From the NCBI RefSeq assembly GCF_022815725.1, contig NZ_JALGRF010000008.1, forward strand, positions 124,001-188,000: 64,000 nt of DNA, in the 5' to 3' direction. A model generated the notes under the pieces. It saw only the letters and a program-made list of their open reading frames with translations. It searched no databases and had not been told where the DNA came from. The first letter of the stretch is position 1, and each line of letters begins with the position of its first letter. This stretch comes from Streptomyces sp. APSN-46.1 (GTDB lineage Bacteria > Actinomycetota > Actinomycetes > Streptomycetales > Streptomycetaceae). Positions 1-8,326 of this stretch are shown one piece after another. The position numbers and the translations under genes were made by a program.

Positions 1-1
1 G

Positions 2-841
2 CTCTCCCGCGAGCACCTCGACGAGGACACCTGGGAGGAGATCGAGGAGACCCTCCTCATCGCCGACGTCGGTGTCGCGCCGACCCAGGAGCTGGTGGAC
101 CGGCTCCGCGACCGGGTCAAGGTGCTCGGCACCCGCACCCCGGCGGACCTGCGCGCCCTGCTGAAGGAGGAGCTGCTGACCCTGGTCGGCACGGACTTCG
201 ACCGCGCGGTGAAGACCGAGAGCGGCACCGACACCCCGGGGATCGTGCTGGTCGTCGGCGTCAACGGCACCGGCAAGACCACCACCACCGGCAAGCTGGC
301 CCGCGTGCTCGTCGCCGACGGCCGCAGCGTGGTGCTCGGCGCGGCCGACACCTTCCGCGCCGCCGCCGCCGACCAGCTCCAGACCTGGGGCGAGCGGGTC
401 GGCGCGCGCACCGTGCGCGGACCCGAGGGCGGCGACCCGGCCTCGATCGCCTACGACGCGGTCAAGGAGGGCATCGCCGAGGGCGCCGACGTGGTGCTCA
501 TCGACACCGCCGGCCGCCTGCACACCAAGACCGGCCTCATGGACGAGCTCGGCAAGGTCAAGCGCGTCGTGGAGAAGCACGGCCCGCTGGACGAGATCCT
601 GCTGGTCCTGGACGCCACCACCGGGCAGAACGGCCTGACCCAGGCCCGCGTGTTCGCCGAGGTCGTGGACATCACGGGCATCGTGCTGACCAAGCTCGAC
701 GGCACCGCCAAGGGCGGCATCGTCGTCGCCGTCCAGCGCGAGCTGGGCGTCCCGGTCAAGCTGGTCGGACTGGGCGAGGGCGCGGACGACCTGGCCCCGT
801 TCGAGCCGGAGGCGTTCGTGGACGCCCTGATCGGCGACTGA
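2..841 (+). CDS. ftsY: Signal recognition particle receptor FtsY (5' end outside window)
   Basis: SRP receptor GTPase that docks ribosome-SRP complexes at the membrane Sec translocon and forms a heterodimer with Ffh (encoded at 8327-9901). The window opens inside the N domain; the frame starting at base 2 reads in without a stop and gives 279 visible residues. Visible G motifs are GVNGTGKTTTTGK (about visible residue 85), DTAGRL (about 168) and TKLDGTAKGG (about 229), the SRP-type GTPase set. The acidic, poorly conserved N-terminal region lies upstream of base 1. The gene ends 17 bp before a strong bidirectional terminator, so it is probably the last gene of its transcript. Identification is secure. 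Confidence 0.97.
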   Translation, partial: LSREHLDEDTWEEIEETLLIADVGVAPTQELVDRLRDRVKVLGTRTPADLRALLKEELLTLVGTDFDRAVKTESGTDTPGIVLVVGVNGTGKTTTTGKLARVLVADGRSVVLGAADTFRAAAADQLQTWGERVGARTVRGPEGGDPASIAYDAVKEGIAEGADVVLIDTAGRLHTKTGLMDELGKVKRVVEKHGPLDEILLVLDATTGQNGLTQARVFAEVVDITGIVLTKLDGTAKGGIVVAVQRELGVPVKLVGLGEGADDLAPFEPEAFVDALIGD

Positions 842-857
842 GCGCGCTGCCGCGCAG

Positions 858-921
858 CAGCCCCCGTAAGCCAGTGCCCCCGCATCCGACCGGACGCGGG
901 GGCACTGGCTTACGGGGGCTG
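858..921. terminator. Bidirectional terminator between ftsY and the convergent gene
   Basis: Perfect 26-bp inverted repeat (858-883 with 896-921) around a 12-nt loop. It lies between two convergent genes (stops at 841 and 935) and would serve both strands. There is no U-run, which is usual for Streptomyces hairpin terminators. Confidence 0.9.
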
Positions 922-934
922 TGGAACAGGGCGG

Positions 935-1603
935 CTAGCGGCGGAAGCGGTGGCAGAGGTACGCGAGCGTGCCCAGCAGCAGCCGGGCCTGCGGCGGGTC
1001 GCCCGCGGAGTCCAGTGCCGGCGGCCGCAGCCAGCTGACGGGCCCGAGCCCGGCGAAGTCGGACGGCGGCGCGGTGAGGAAGGCGCCGAGGCCCAGGGCG
1101 CGCAGGTCGAGGTCCGCGTCGTCCCAGCCCATCCGGTAGAGGAGCTGAGGCAGCTCGGCCGCGGCGCCCGGGGCCACGAAGAACTGGGCACGGCCGTCCG
1201 GGGTCGCGGTGACCGGACCGAGCGGCAGGCCCATCCGCTCCAGCCGTACCAGCGCCCGGCGCCCGGCCTCCTCGGAGACCTCGATGACGTCGAAGGAGCG
1301 GCCCACGGGGAGCAGGACCGCCGCGCCGGGGTACTCGCCCCAGGCCTCGGTGACCTCGTCCAGGGTGGCGCCGGCCTTGACGGTCGGGGCGAAGTCCAGC
1401 GGATGCGCCCCCGGCGCGAGGCAATTCGTATGACCGCAGGAGCAGTCGCGTGCGGGGGCCGCGGCCCGGGCGCCGGGGACCGCCTCCCAGCCCCACAGCC
1501 CGGTGTACTCCGCCACCGCGGTGCACTCCGACGTGCGGCCGCGGCGCCGAGTGCCGGAACGGAATTCCCTGGTGCTGCGACTGCCGCCGATCGTGAAGCC
1601 CAT
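935..1603 (-). CDS. Small bifunctional DNA primase/polymerase (prim-pol) N-terminal domain protein
   Basis: Protein of 222 residues resembling the N-terminal part of the bifunctional primase/polymerase (prim-pol) family that Streptomyces genomes encode as a free-standing short protein. The region includes a CSCGHTNCLAPGAHP segment, a Cys/His cluster typical of these proteins. The catalytic core of replicative prim-pols is not obvious, so primase activity is doubtful. The ATG at 1603 is preferred because GGAGGGGG lies 7 nt upstream; the ATG at 1609 is almost on top of that site. An in-frame extension to 1735 is Arg-rich and unlikely to be translated. The gene is monocistronic, convergent with ftsY and divergent from nsdA. 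Its cellular role is unknown. Confidence 0.75.
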   Translation of the reverse strand: MGFTIGGSRSTREFRSGTRRRGRTSECTAVAEYTGLWGWEAVPGARAAAPARDCSCGHTNCLAPGAHPLDFAPTVKAGATLDEVTEAWGEYPGAAVLLPVGRSFDVIEVSEEAGRRALVRLERMGLPLGPVTATPDGRAQFFVAPGAAAELPQLLYRMGWDDADLDLRALGLGAFLTAPPSDFAGLGPVSWLRPPALDSAGDPPQARLLLGTLAYLCHRFRR

Positions 1604-2001
1604 GCCCATGCCCCCTCCAACGGGTCGGACGCGCCGGTGGTTACGACGTAGGCCTGACCGGTTGAGGGCCGCGTGCCGAGCCGTGTCCGCCCGGCGCACT
1701 CGTCGCCGCGCGCGCCCCGGCGCACTCCTGTCCAACCGATCCGTTTCGCCTTGGTGTCAAGTGAATCGCGCCTGATCGGTGGCTTGTTCATTCGAAGGGG
1801 TGGCGAATGGTGGCGTTTCAGGGATCGGCCTCGCCGTGGGGGTGATCGTAGGATTACTTTCGGTGCACGAGCCCCGCGCGGCACACCCGACCGTGGGTAT
1901 GCCGGAGGCAATGTGTGGAGGACTTGTGAAGGTCCGTGGCGGCGCCTGCCGACCCCGCCAGGGTTTCGTGTGGAAGAGGCTGAGCGGATGGGGGCGTTCC
2001 A
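1604..2001. promoter_or_regulatory. Divergent intergenic region between prim-pol gene and nsdA
   Basis: A 398-bp region that must hold the promoters of both divergent genes. The only structured element I can point to is an inverted repeat CATTCG-N9-CGAATG at 1789-1809, a possible operator. No convincing -35/-10 pair or RNA gene was recognised. Small ORFs here look like noise. Confidence 0.4.
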
Positions 2002-3531
2002 GTGAGCGGCAACGGCGCAAGCGGAACGGGTACGGAGTCCGAAGTGTCGCCTGAGTCAGAAGTGCCGTCGGCAACCGCTGTCCGCAATGAGCAGCTGACC
2101 TCGTGGTTCGTGCGCAGCGGCTGGTCCAAGGGCGAACTCGCCCGCCAGGTCAACCGCCGGGCCCGCCAGATGGGCGCGCACCACATCAGCACGGACACCT
2201 CGCGCGTGCGCCGCTGGCTCGACGGCGAACAGCCCCGCGAGCCCGTCCCGCGGATCCTCTCCGAGCTCTTCTCCGAGCGCTTCGGCTCCGTCGTCGCCAT
2301 CGAGCAGCTCGGGCTGCGCACCGCCCACCAGACCCCCTCGGTCTCCGGGGTGGACCTGCCCTGGGCCGGTCCGCAGACCGTCGAGCTGCTCGGCGAGTTC
2401 TCCCGCAGCGACCTGATGCTCGCCCGTCGCGGGTTCCTCGGGACCTCGCTCGCCCTCTCCGCCGGCCCCGCCCTCATCGAGCCCATGCAGCGCTGGCTCG
2501 TCCCGGTCCCGGCCGCCGACCCCGGATCGCGTACCGAGGGCGGGCCGGCGGGCATGGTCGCCGGGCAGCGGCCGCCCCGGCTGTCGGAACCCGAGCTCGC
2601 CCTCCTCGAAGCCACCACCGCCATGTTCCGCCAGTGGGACGCCCAGTGCGGGGGAGGGCTGCGCCGCAAGGCCGTCGTGGGGCAGCTGCACGAGGTCACC
2701 GACCTGCTCCAGGAGAACCATCCGGCCCCCGTCATGAAGCGGCTGTTCAAGGTCGCCGCCGAACTCGCCGAACTGGCCGGCTGGATGAGCTACGACATCG
2801 GCCTGCATCCCACCGCGCAGAAGTACTTCGTCCTCGCGCTGCACGCCGCCAAGGAGGGCGGGGACAAGCCGCTCGGCTCGTACATCCTCTCCAGCATGAG
2901 CCGCCAGATGATCCACCTCGGCCGTCCCGAGGACGCCCTGGAGCTCATCCACCTGGCGCAGTACGGCAGTCGCGACTGCGCCGGACCGCGCACCCAGGCC
3001 ATGCTGTATGCGATGGAGGCCCGCGCGTACGCCAACATGGGCCAGCCCAGCCGCTGCAAGCGAGCCGTCCGGATGGCCGAGGACACCTTCTCCGACGTGG
3101 GGTTCGGGAGCGAGCCCGAACCCGACTGGATCCGGTTCTTCTCCGAGGCCGAACTCAACGGCGAGAACTCGCACTCGTACCGGGATCTGGCCTACGTCGC
3201 CGGGCGCAGCCCCACGTACGCCTCGCTCGCCGAACCCGTCATGGAGCGGGCGGTCGAACTCTTCGAGAAGGACGAGGAGCACCAGCGTTCCTACGCGCTC
3301 AACCTCATCGGCATGGCCACCGTCCACCTGCTCCAGCGCGAGCCCGAGCAGGCCGCGGTCCTCGTGGGACGCGCCCTCGACGTGGCTGGAAAAGTGCGGT
3401 CCGAACGGGTGAACACCCGGCTGCGCAAGACCGTGGACACCGCCGCCCGTGAGTACGGCGACGTCGCCGAGGTGGTCCGGCTGACCGACCACCTCGCCTC
3501 CCGGCTCCCCGAAGCCGCCGAGGCCGTCTGA
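2002..3531 (+). CDS. nsdA: NsdA-type negative regulator of sporulation and antibiotic production
   Basis: Protein of 509 residues matching NsdA of Streptomyces, a TPR-containing regulator whose loss in S. coelicolor causes over-sporulation and antibiotic overproduction (established for the family). The N-terminal 100 residues look like a divergent helix-turn-helix-like domain (SGWSKGELARQVNRRA followed by TSRVRRWLDG). Residues about 138-160 contain RRGFLGTSLALSAG, a twin-arginine-like hydrophobic stretch also seen in this family. The C-terminal half is helical with TPR-like repeats. The start is GTG at 2002. Position between ftsY and amtB is the conserved Streptomyces location. It is followed by a hairpin, so it is probably monocistronic. 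Confidence 0.9.
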   Translation: MSGNGASGTGTESEVSPESEVPSATAVRNEQLTSWFVRSGWSKGELARQVNRRARQMGAHHISTDTSRVRRWLDGEQPREPVPRILSELFSERFGSVVAIEQLGLRTAHQTPSVSGVDLPWAGPQTVELLGEFSRSDLMLARRGFLGTSLALSAGPALIEPMQRWLVPVPAADPGSRTEGGPAGMVAGQRPPRLSEPELALLEATTAMFRQWDAQCGGGLRRKAVVGQLHEVTDLLQENHPAPVMKRLFKVAAELAELAGWMSYDIGLHPTAQKYFVLALHAAKEGGDKPLGSYILSSMSRQMIHLGRPEDALELIHLAQYGSRDCAGPRTQAMLYAMEARAYANMGQPSRCKRAVRMAEDTFSDVGFGSEPEPDWIRFFSEAELNGENSHSYRDLAYVAGRSPTYASLAEPVMERAVELFEKDEEHQRSYALNLIGMATVHLLQREPEQAAVLVGRALDVAGKVRSERVNTRLRKTVDTAAREYGDVAEVVRLTDHLASRLPEAAEAV

Positions 3532-3556
3532 CGGCCCAGGCGGCCGCCCCAAAGCC

Positions 3557-3632
3557 CCGGCCGCGGCAGTGACCCCGTGAAGCCCGATCAGGCTCCCCCA
3601 GCCAGGTCTCCTCGGGTCACCGCCGCGGCCGG
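3557..3632 (+). terminator. Hairpin after nsdA
   Basis: 20-nt arms 3557-3576 and 3613-3632 pair with two mismatches around a 36-nt loop, between the nsdA stop (3531) and the amtB promoter region. Probably a transcription terminator. Confidence 0.6.
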
Positions 3633-3658
3633 CTGACGACCGACCCGTTCATGGACGT

Positions 3659-3716
3659 GTAACACTCCCGACCTCTTCGTCATCGGCGCGAAACACCCAG
3701 CGGCGCCGCCGGAAAC
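3659..3716 (+). promoter_or_regulatory. Candidate GlnR-binding region upstream of amtB
   Basis: Contains half-sites resembling the actinobacterial GlnR elements GTNAC and GAAAC: GTAAC at 3659-3663 and GAAAC at 3690-3694 and 3712-3716. The two GAAAC elements are exactly 22 bp apart, two helical turns. amtB-glnK-glnD is a known GlnR target operon in Streptomyces; the exact boxes here are an inference. The rest of the 3532-3844 gap holds the nsdA hairpin and no further recognised element. Confidence 0.45.
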
Positions 3717-3844
3717 CGGCCTGCGCGAATCTCAGGGCCAATAACCGGCCAGCCCCCAGGCCACACCCCCAGGCCTTACGCCTTGCGCCGCTCAGGTATC
3801 CACGATCGCCCGCACGCGAACGTACCGACGACGAGGAGACGCCG

Positions 3845-5191
3845 ATGGCATCAGCCATCACGACCCTCGCTGCAGAAGCCCCGACGCTGTCTGCCGCGAA
3901 CACCGGGTTCATGCTCATCTGCTCCGCCCTGGTCATGCTGATGACCCCGGGACTCGCCTTCTTCTACGGAGGCATGGTCCGCGTCAAGAGCAGCCTCAAC
4001 ATGCTGATGATGAGTTTCATCAGCCTCGGGATCGTCACGATCCTCTGGGTCCTCTACGGATTCAGCCTCGCCTTCGGCACCGACACCGGCTCGCTGATCG
4101 GCTGGTCCTCCGACTACGTCGGCCTCAGCGGCATCGGCATCACCGAGCTCTGGGACGGCTACACCATCCCGGTGTACGTCTTCGCCGTCTTCCAGCTGAT
4201 GTTCGCCGTCATCACCCCGGCCCTGATCAGCGGCGCCCTCGCCGACCGCGTCAAATTCAGCGCCTGGGCCCTGTTCACCGCCCTCTGGGTCACCGTCGTC
4301 TACTTCCCCGTCGCCCACTGGGTCTGGGGCGCCGGCGGCTGGCTCTTCGAGCTCGGCGTCATCGACTTCGCCGGCGGTACGGCCGTCCACATCAACGCCG
4401 GCGCCGCCGCCCTCGGCGTGATCCTCGTCATCGGCAAGCGCGTCGGCTTCAAGAAGGACCCGATGCGCCCGCACAGCCTCCCGCTCGTGATGCTCGGCGC
4501 CGGTCTCCTCTGGTTCGGCTGGTTCGGATTCAACGCGGGCTCCTGGCTCGGCAACGACGACGGCGTCGGCGCGGTCATGTTCGTCAACACCCAGGTCGCC
4601 CCCGCCGCCGCCATGCTCGCCTGGCTCGGCTACGAGAAGCTCCGCCACGGCTCCTTCACCACGCTCGGCGCCGCCTCCGGCGCGGTCGCGGGCCTCGTCG
4701 CCATCACCCCCTCCGGCGGCTCCTGCTCCCCGCTCGGCGCGATCGCCATCGGCGCCATCGCCGGCGTCGTCTGCGCCATGGCCGTCGGTCTCAAGTACAA
4801 GTTCGGCTACGACGACTCCCTCGACGTGGTCGGCGTCCACCTCGTCGGCGGTGTCCTCGGCTCCCTCCTCGTCGGCTTCTTCGCCACGGGCGGGGTCCAG
4901 TCCGACGCGGCCGGCCTCTTCTACGGCGGCGGACTGGAGCAGCTCGGCAAGCAGGCCATCGGAGTCTTCGCCGTCCTCGTCTACTCTCTCGTCGCGTCCG
5001 CGCTGCTCGCCTTCCTCCTCGACAAGACGATCGGGATGCGGGTCACCGAGGACGACGAGGTCTCCGGCATCGACCAGGTCGAGCACGCCGAGACCGCCTA
5101 CGACTTCAGCGGAGCCGGTGGCGGCGCCTCCTCGCGGAGCACCGCCGTCCCCGTCCCCGTCGCCGCCGCGAGCAAGAAGGTTGACGCATGA
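3845..5191 (+). CDS. amtB: Ammonium transporter
   Basis: Amt/Rh-family ammonium channel of 448 residues with about 11 membrane segments; the N-terminus exposes TPGLAFFYGGMVR, the family signature. It imports ammonium under nitrogen limitation and is blocked by GlnK binding to its cytoplasmic face. The C-terminal tail (from about residue 405) is soluble and rich in Ala/Gly/Ser. ATG at 3845 is preceded by GAGGAGA. The stop overlaps the glnK start (ATGA, 5188-5191), so the two are translationally coupled. The operon is expected to be GlnR-controlled. Confidence 0.97.
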   Translation: MASAITTLAAEAPTLSAANTGFMLICSALVMLMTPGLAFFYGGMVRVKSSLNMLMMSFISLGIVTILWVLYGFSLAFGTDTGSLIGWSSDYVGLSGIGITELWDGYTIPVYVFAVFQLMFAVITPALISGALADRVKFSAWALFTALWVTVVYFPVAHWVWGAGGWLFELGVIDFAGGTAVHINAGAAALGVILVIGKRVGFKKDPMRPHSLPLVMLGAGLLWFGWFGFNAGSWLGNDDGVGAVMFVNTQVAPAAAMLAWLGYEKLRHGSFTTLGAASGAVAGLVAITPSGGSCSPLGAIAIGAIAGVVCAMAVGLKYKFGYDDSLDVVGVHLVGGVLGSLLVGFFATGGVQSDAAGLFYGGGLEQLGKQAIGVFAVLVYSLVASALLAFLLDKTIGMRVTEDDEVSGIDQVEHAETAYDFSGAGGGASSRSTAVPVPVAAASKKVDA

Positions 5192-5526
5192 AGCTGATCA
5201 CCGCGATCGTGAAGCCGCACCGGCTGGACGAGATCAAGGACGCCCTGCAGACGTTCGGGGTCCAGGGCCTCACGGTCACCGAGGCCAGCGGCTACGGCCG
5301 CCAGCGCGGCCACACCGAGGTCTACCGCGGCGCCGAGTACACCGTGGACCTCGTACCGAAGATCCGCATCGAGGTGGTCGTCGAGGACGACGCGGCCGAC
5401 GACGTGATGGACGTCATCGTCTCCGCCGCCCACACGGGCAAGATCGGCGACGGCAAGGTGTGGAGCGTCCCCGTGGACTCGATCATCCGGGTCCGCACCG
5501 GCGAGCGCGGCGCTGAAGCGCTCTAG
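5188..5526 (+). CDS. glnK: PII nitrogen regulatory protein
   Basis: 112-residue PII signal protein that senses ATP/ADP and 2-oxoglutarate and gates AmtB. The T-loop carries Tyr51 in GAEYTVDL, the residue modified by GlnD; in Streptomyces the modification is adenylylation rather than uridylylation (literature on S. coelicolor). The C-terminal PII signature (HTGKIGDGKVWS) is intact. The start overlaps the amtB stop by 4 nt and glnD follows after 17 nt, forming the classic amtB-glnK-glnD operon. Confidence 0.97.
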   Translation: MKLITAIVKPHRLDEIKDALQTFGVQGLTVTEASGYGRQRGHTEVYRGAEYTVDLVPKIRIEVVVEDDAADDVMDVIVSAAHTGKIGDGKVWSVPVDSIIRVRTGERGAEAL

Positions 5527-5543
5527 GTGACGGGAGCTCCTGG

Positions 5544-7979
5544 GTGACGAGCGTCGAGAACACGACCACGGATCCGACCGATCCGGCCGACTCGGGACCC
5601 AGCGGTTACGCCGCGGCCCGGCTGCGACTCCTCCAGGAGGAGTCGCGGTCCGGGCCTTCGCGGCGTTCCGCCCTGGCCGGGCTGACCGACGACTGGCTGA
5701 GCGCGCTGTTCGCGACGGCCGTACGAGAAACGGGCGTACGGGGCGCGGCCCTGGTCGCCGTCGGCGGCTACGGGCGCGGCGAACTCTCCCCGCGCAGCGA
5801 CCTCGACCTGCTGCTGCTCCACGACGGGAAGGCCGAGCCGCGAGCGCTCAGCGCGCTGGCAGACCGCCTCTGGTACCCCGTCTGGGACCTGGGGGTGGCC
5901 CTGGACCACTCGGTACGGACCCCGGCCGAGGCGCGCAAGACCGCCGCCGAGGACCTCAAGGTGCACCTCGGGCTACTCGACGCGCGGCCGGTCGCGGGCG
6001 ACGCGGGGCTGCTGGCGGGCCTGCGGACCTCCGTACTGGCCGACTGGCGCAACCAGGCCGCCAAGCGGCTCCCGCACCTGCACTCCCTGTGCCGCGAGCG
6101 GCACGAGCGGGCCGGAGAGCTCCGGTTCCTGCTGGAACCCGATCTCAAGGAGGCCCGCGGGGGGCTCCGGGACATCACCGCGCTGGGGGCCGTCGCCGCC
6201 TCCTGGCTGGCCGACGCCCCGCGCGAGGGCCTGGCCGAGGCCCGTCGGCGGCTGCTGGACGCGCGGGACGCGCTGCACCTGGTGACGGGCCGGGCGACCG
6301 ACCGGCTCTCGCTCCAGGAGCAGGACCAGGTCGCCGCGCAGCTCGGGCTGCTCGACGCCGACGCGCTGCTGCGGGAGGTGTACGAGGCCGCGCGGGTGGT
6401 CGCGTACGCCGGTGACGTGACCTGGCGGGAGGTCGGGCGCGTGCTGCGCGCCCGGTCGGCGCGGCCGAGGCTGCGCGGGCTGCTGGGGGGCCGGGGACCC
6501 GCGGCCGCCGAGCGGGCGCCGCTGGCCGAGGGGGTCGTGGAGTCCGACGGAGAGGCCGTACTGGCACTGGCGGCGCGGCCCGACCGGGATCCGGTGCTCG
6601 CGCTCCGATTCGGCGCGGCGGCCGCGCAGGCGGGCCTTCCCGTGTCCCTGCACGCCGTACGCAGGCTCGCGGCGCAGGCCAAGCCGCTCCCGGTGCCGTG
6701 GCCGGCGGAGGCACGGGAGCAGCTGGTGACCCTGCTCGGCGCGGGGGAGCCGACCGTGGGGGTGTGGGAGGCGCTGGAGGCCGAGGGCCTGATCACCCGG
6801 CTGCTGCCCGACTGGGAACGGGTGCGGTGCCGCCCGCAGCGCAACCCGGTGCACACCTGGACGGTGGACCGGCACCTGGTGGAGACGGCGGTCCGGGCCT
6901 CGGCCCTGACCCGGCGGGTGGGCCGGCCGGACCTGCTGCTGGTGGCCGCCCTGCTGCACGACATCGGCAAGGGCTGGCCCGGGGACCACTCGGCGGCGGG
7001 CGAGACCATCGCGCGCGACATGGCGGTACGCATGGGCTTCGACGCGGAGGACGTCGCCGCCCTGGGCGTGCTCGTACGCCACCACCTGCTGCTGATCGAC
7101 ACCGCGACCCGGCGCGACCTGGACGACCCGGCGACCGTGCGGTCGGTCGCGGACGCGGTGGGCTCGCCGGGCACGCTGGAGCTGCTGCACGCCCTGACGG
7201 AGGCGGACGCGCTGGCGACCGGGCCGGCGGCGTGGAGCGCGTGGCGGGGGTCGCTCGTGGCGGACCTGGTGTCCCGGGTGGCGTCGGTGCTCCAGGGCGC
7301 GGCTCCGGTGGCCGCCGAACCCGCTGTCCCGACGACCGAGGAGGAACGCCTGGCGGTCGAGGCGCTGCGCACCGGGGAACCGGTGCTGGCGCTGCACGCC
7401 CGCCAGGAGGAGGACGCGGTGGGGGTGGAGCTGGTCGTCGCGGTCCCGGACCAGCCGGGGGTCCTCCCCGCGATGGCGGGCGTCCTGGCCCTGCACCGGC
7501 TCACGGTCCGCGCCGCGGACCTCCGCTCGCTGGAGCTCCCGGACCGGCTGGGCGAGGTCCTCGTCCTGCGCTGGCGCGTGGCCGCTGCCTACGGCTCACT
7601 GCCGGAGGGGTCCCGGCTGCGTACGGACCTGGTCCGCGCGCTGGACGGCTCGCTGGACGTCCCGGCGAAGCTGGCGGACCGCGAGGCGGCGTACCCGCGC
7701 CGGCGGGGCGTGGTGCCGCCGCCGCCCCGGGTCACGGCGGTCCCGGACGTCTCCTCCCTGGCCACGGTCCTGGAGGTGCGGGCGCCGGACGCGGTCGGGC
7801 TGCTGCACCGCATCGGGCGCGCGCTGGAATCGGCCGGGGTCCGGGTGCGCAGCGCGCACGTCTCGACGCTGGGCGCCAACGCGGTGGACACCGTGTACGT
7901 CGTCGACGCCGACGGTAAACCCCTGCCTCCCCGGGAGGCCGCCGCCCTTGCCGTCGGGGTGCAGGAGGCCCTGTCGTAG
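5544..7979 (+). CDS. glnD: PII nucleotidyltransferase/deadenylylase GlnD
   Basis: 811-residue modifier of GlnK. Order of domains: nucleotidyltransferase with GGYGRGELSPRSDLDLLL (about 74-91), a helical linker, HD phosphohydrolase domain with HDIGKGWPGDHS (about 472), and two ACT domains near 623 and 740 that sense glutamine. Length is normal for GlnD. In Streptomyces the enzyme transfers AMP to Tyr51 of GlnK. Start is GTG at 5544, 17 nt after glnK. It is the last operon gene: a hairpin follows 16 nt after the stop. Confidence 0.95.
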   Translation: MTSVENTTTDPTDPADSGPSGYAAARLRLLQEESRSGPSRRSALAGLTDDWLSALFATAVRETGVRGAALVAVGGYGRGELSPRSDLDLLLLHDGKAEPRALSALADRLWYPVWDLGVALDHSVRTPAEARKTAAEDLKVHLGLLDARPVAGDAGLLAGLRTSVLADWRNQAAKRLPHLHSLCRERHERAGELRFLLEPDLKEARGGLRDITALGAVAASWLADAPREGLAEARRRLLDARDALHLVTGRATDRLSLQEQDQVAAQLGLLDADALLREVYEAARVVAYAGDVTWREVGRVLRARSARPRLRGLLGGRGPAAAERAPLAEGVVESDGEAVLALAARPDRDPVLALRFGAAAAQAGLPVSLHAVRRLAAQAKPLPVPWPAEAREQLVTLLGAGEPTVGVWEALEAEGLITRLLPDWERVRCRPQRNPVHTWTVDRHLVETAVRASALTRRVGRPDLLLVAALLHDIGKGWPGDHSAAGETIARDMAVRMGFDAEDVAALGVLVRHHLLLIDTATRRDLDDPATVRSVADAVGSPGTLELLHALTEADALATGPAAWSAWRGSLVADLVSRVASVLQGAAPVAAEPAVPTTEEERLAVEALRTGEPVLALHARQEEDAVGVELVVAVPDQPGVLPAMAGVLALHRLTVRAADLRSLELPDRLGEVLVLRWRVAAAYGSLPEGSRLRTDLVRALDGSLDVPAKLADREAAYPRRRGVVPPPPRVTAVPDVSSLATVLEVRAPDAVGLLHRIGRALESAGVRVRSAHVSTLGANAVDTVYVVDADGKPLPPREAAALAVGVQEALS

Positions 7980-7995
7980 CCCTGCGGCGCCGCTG

Positions 7996-8014
7996 TCGGG
8001 GGCTCCGCCCCCGA
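7996..8014 (+). terminator. Hairpin after glnD
   Basis: 8-bp perfect stem (TCGGGGGC with GCCCCCGA) and 3-nt loop, starting 17 bp after the glnD stop. Likely terminator of the amtB operon. Confidence 0.65.
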
Positions 8015-8017
8015 ACC

Positions 8018-8126
8018 CCCGCGCCTCAAACGCCGGCGGGGCTGGAATTGCCCTGCAAGGTTGCGCTGCGCGCACTTGCAGGCTGACGCCGGCCAAATCC
8101 AGCCCCGCCGGCGTTTGAGGCGCGGG
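8018..8126. repeat. Extragenic palindromic repeat with nested hairpin
   Basis: A perfect 29-bp inverted repeat (8018-8046 with 8098-8126), centred on the CGCCTCAAACGCCGGCGGGG sequence that is widespread between Streptomyces genes. The 51-nt loop contains a second stem, CCTGCAAG paired with CTTGCAGG. A third element follows at about 8146-8172 (CTCCCA...CTGGGGGAG). It fills most of the 347-bp gap between glnD and ffh. Function is unknown; it may act as a REP-like element or terminator. Confidence 0.75.
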
Positions 8127-8326
8127 TCCGGGCGGAGCCCTGGGGGCACCTCCCAGCGGTAGCTGGGGGAGAAACGGAGAAAGGGCGGGGCGGGGAGAGG
8201 CCCCGCGCAGCGGCGGCCCGGCGGAGCCCAAGGGCCCGGGATCGGACCGCCGGGTCCACCTCGTGGCGCGGCCCGATACCCTGGGGGACGACCACCACGC
8301 CCCCGACCCGAGGAATCGCGACCACC

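Noticed and set aside
1757..2074. Short ORFs in the prim-pol/nsdA intergenic region
   Set aside because: No ribosome sites, overlapping on both strands, no coding bias; treated as regulatory DNA.
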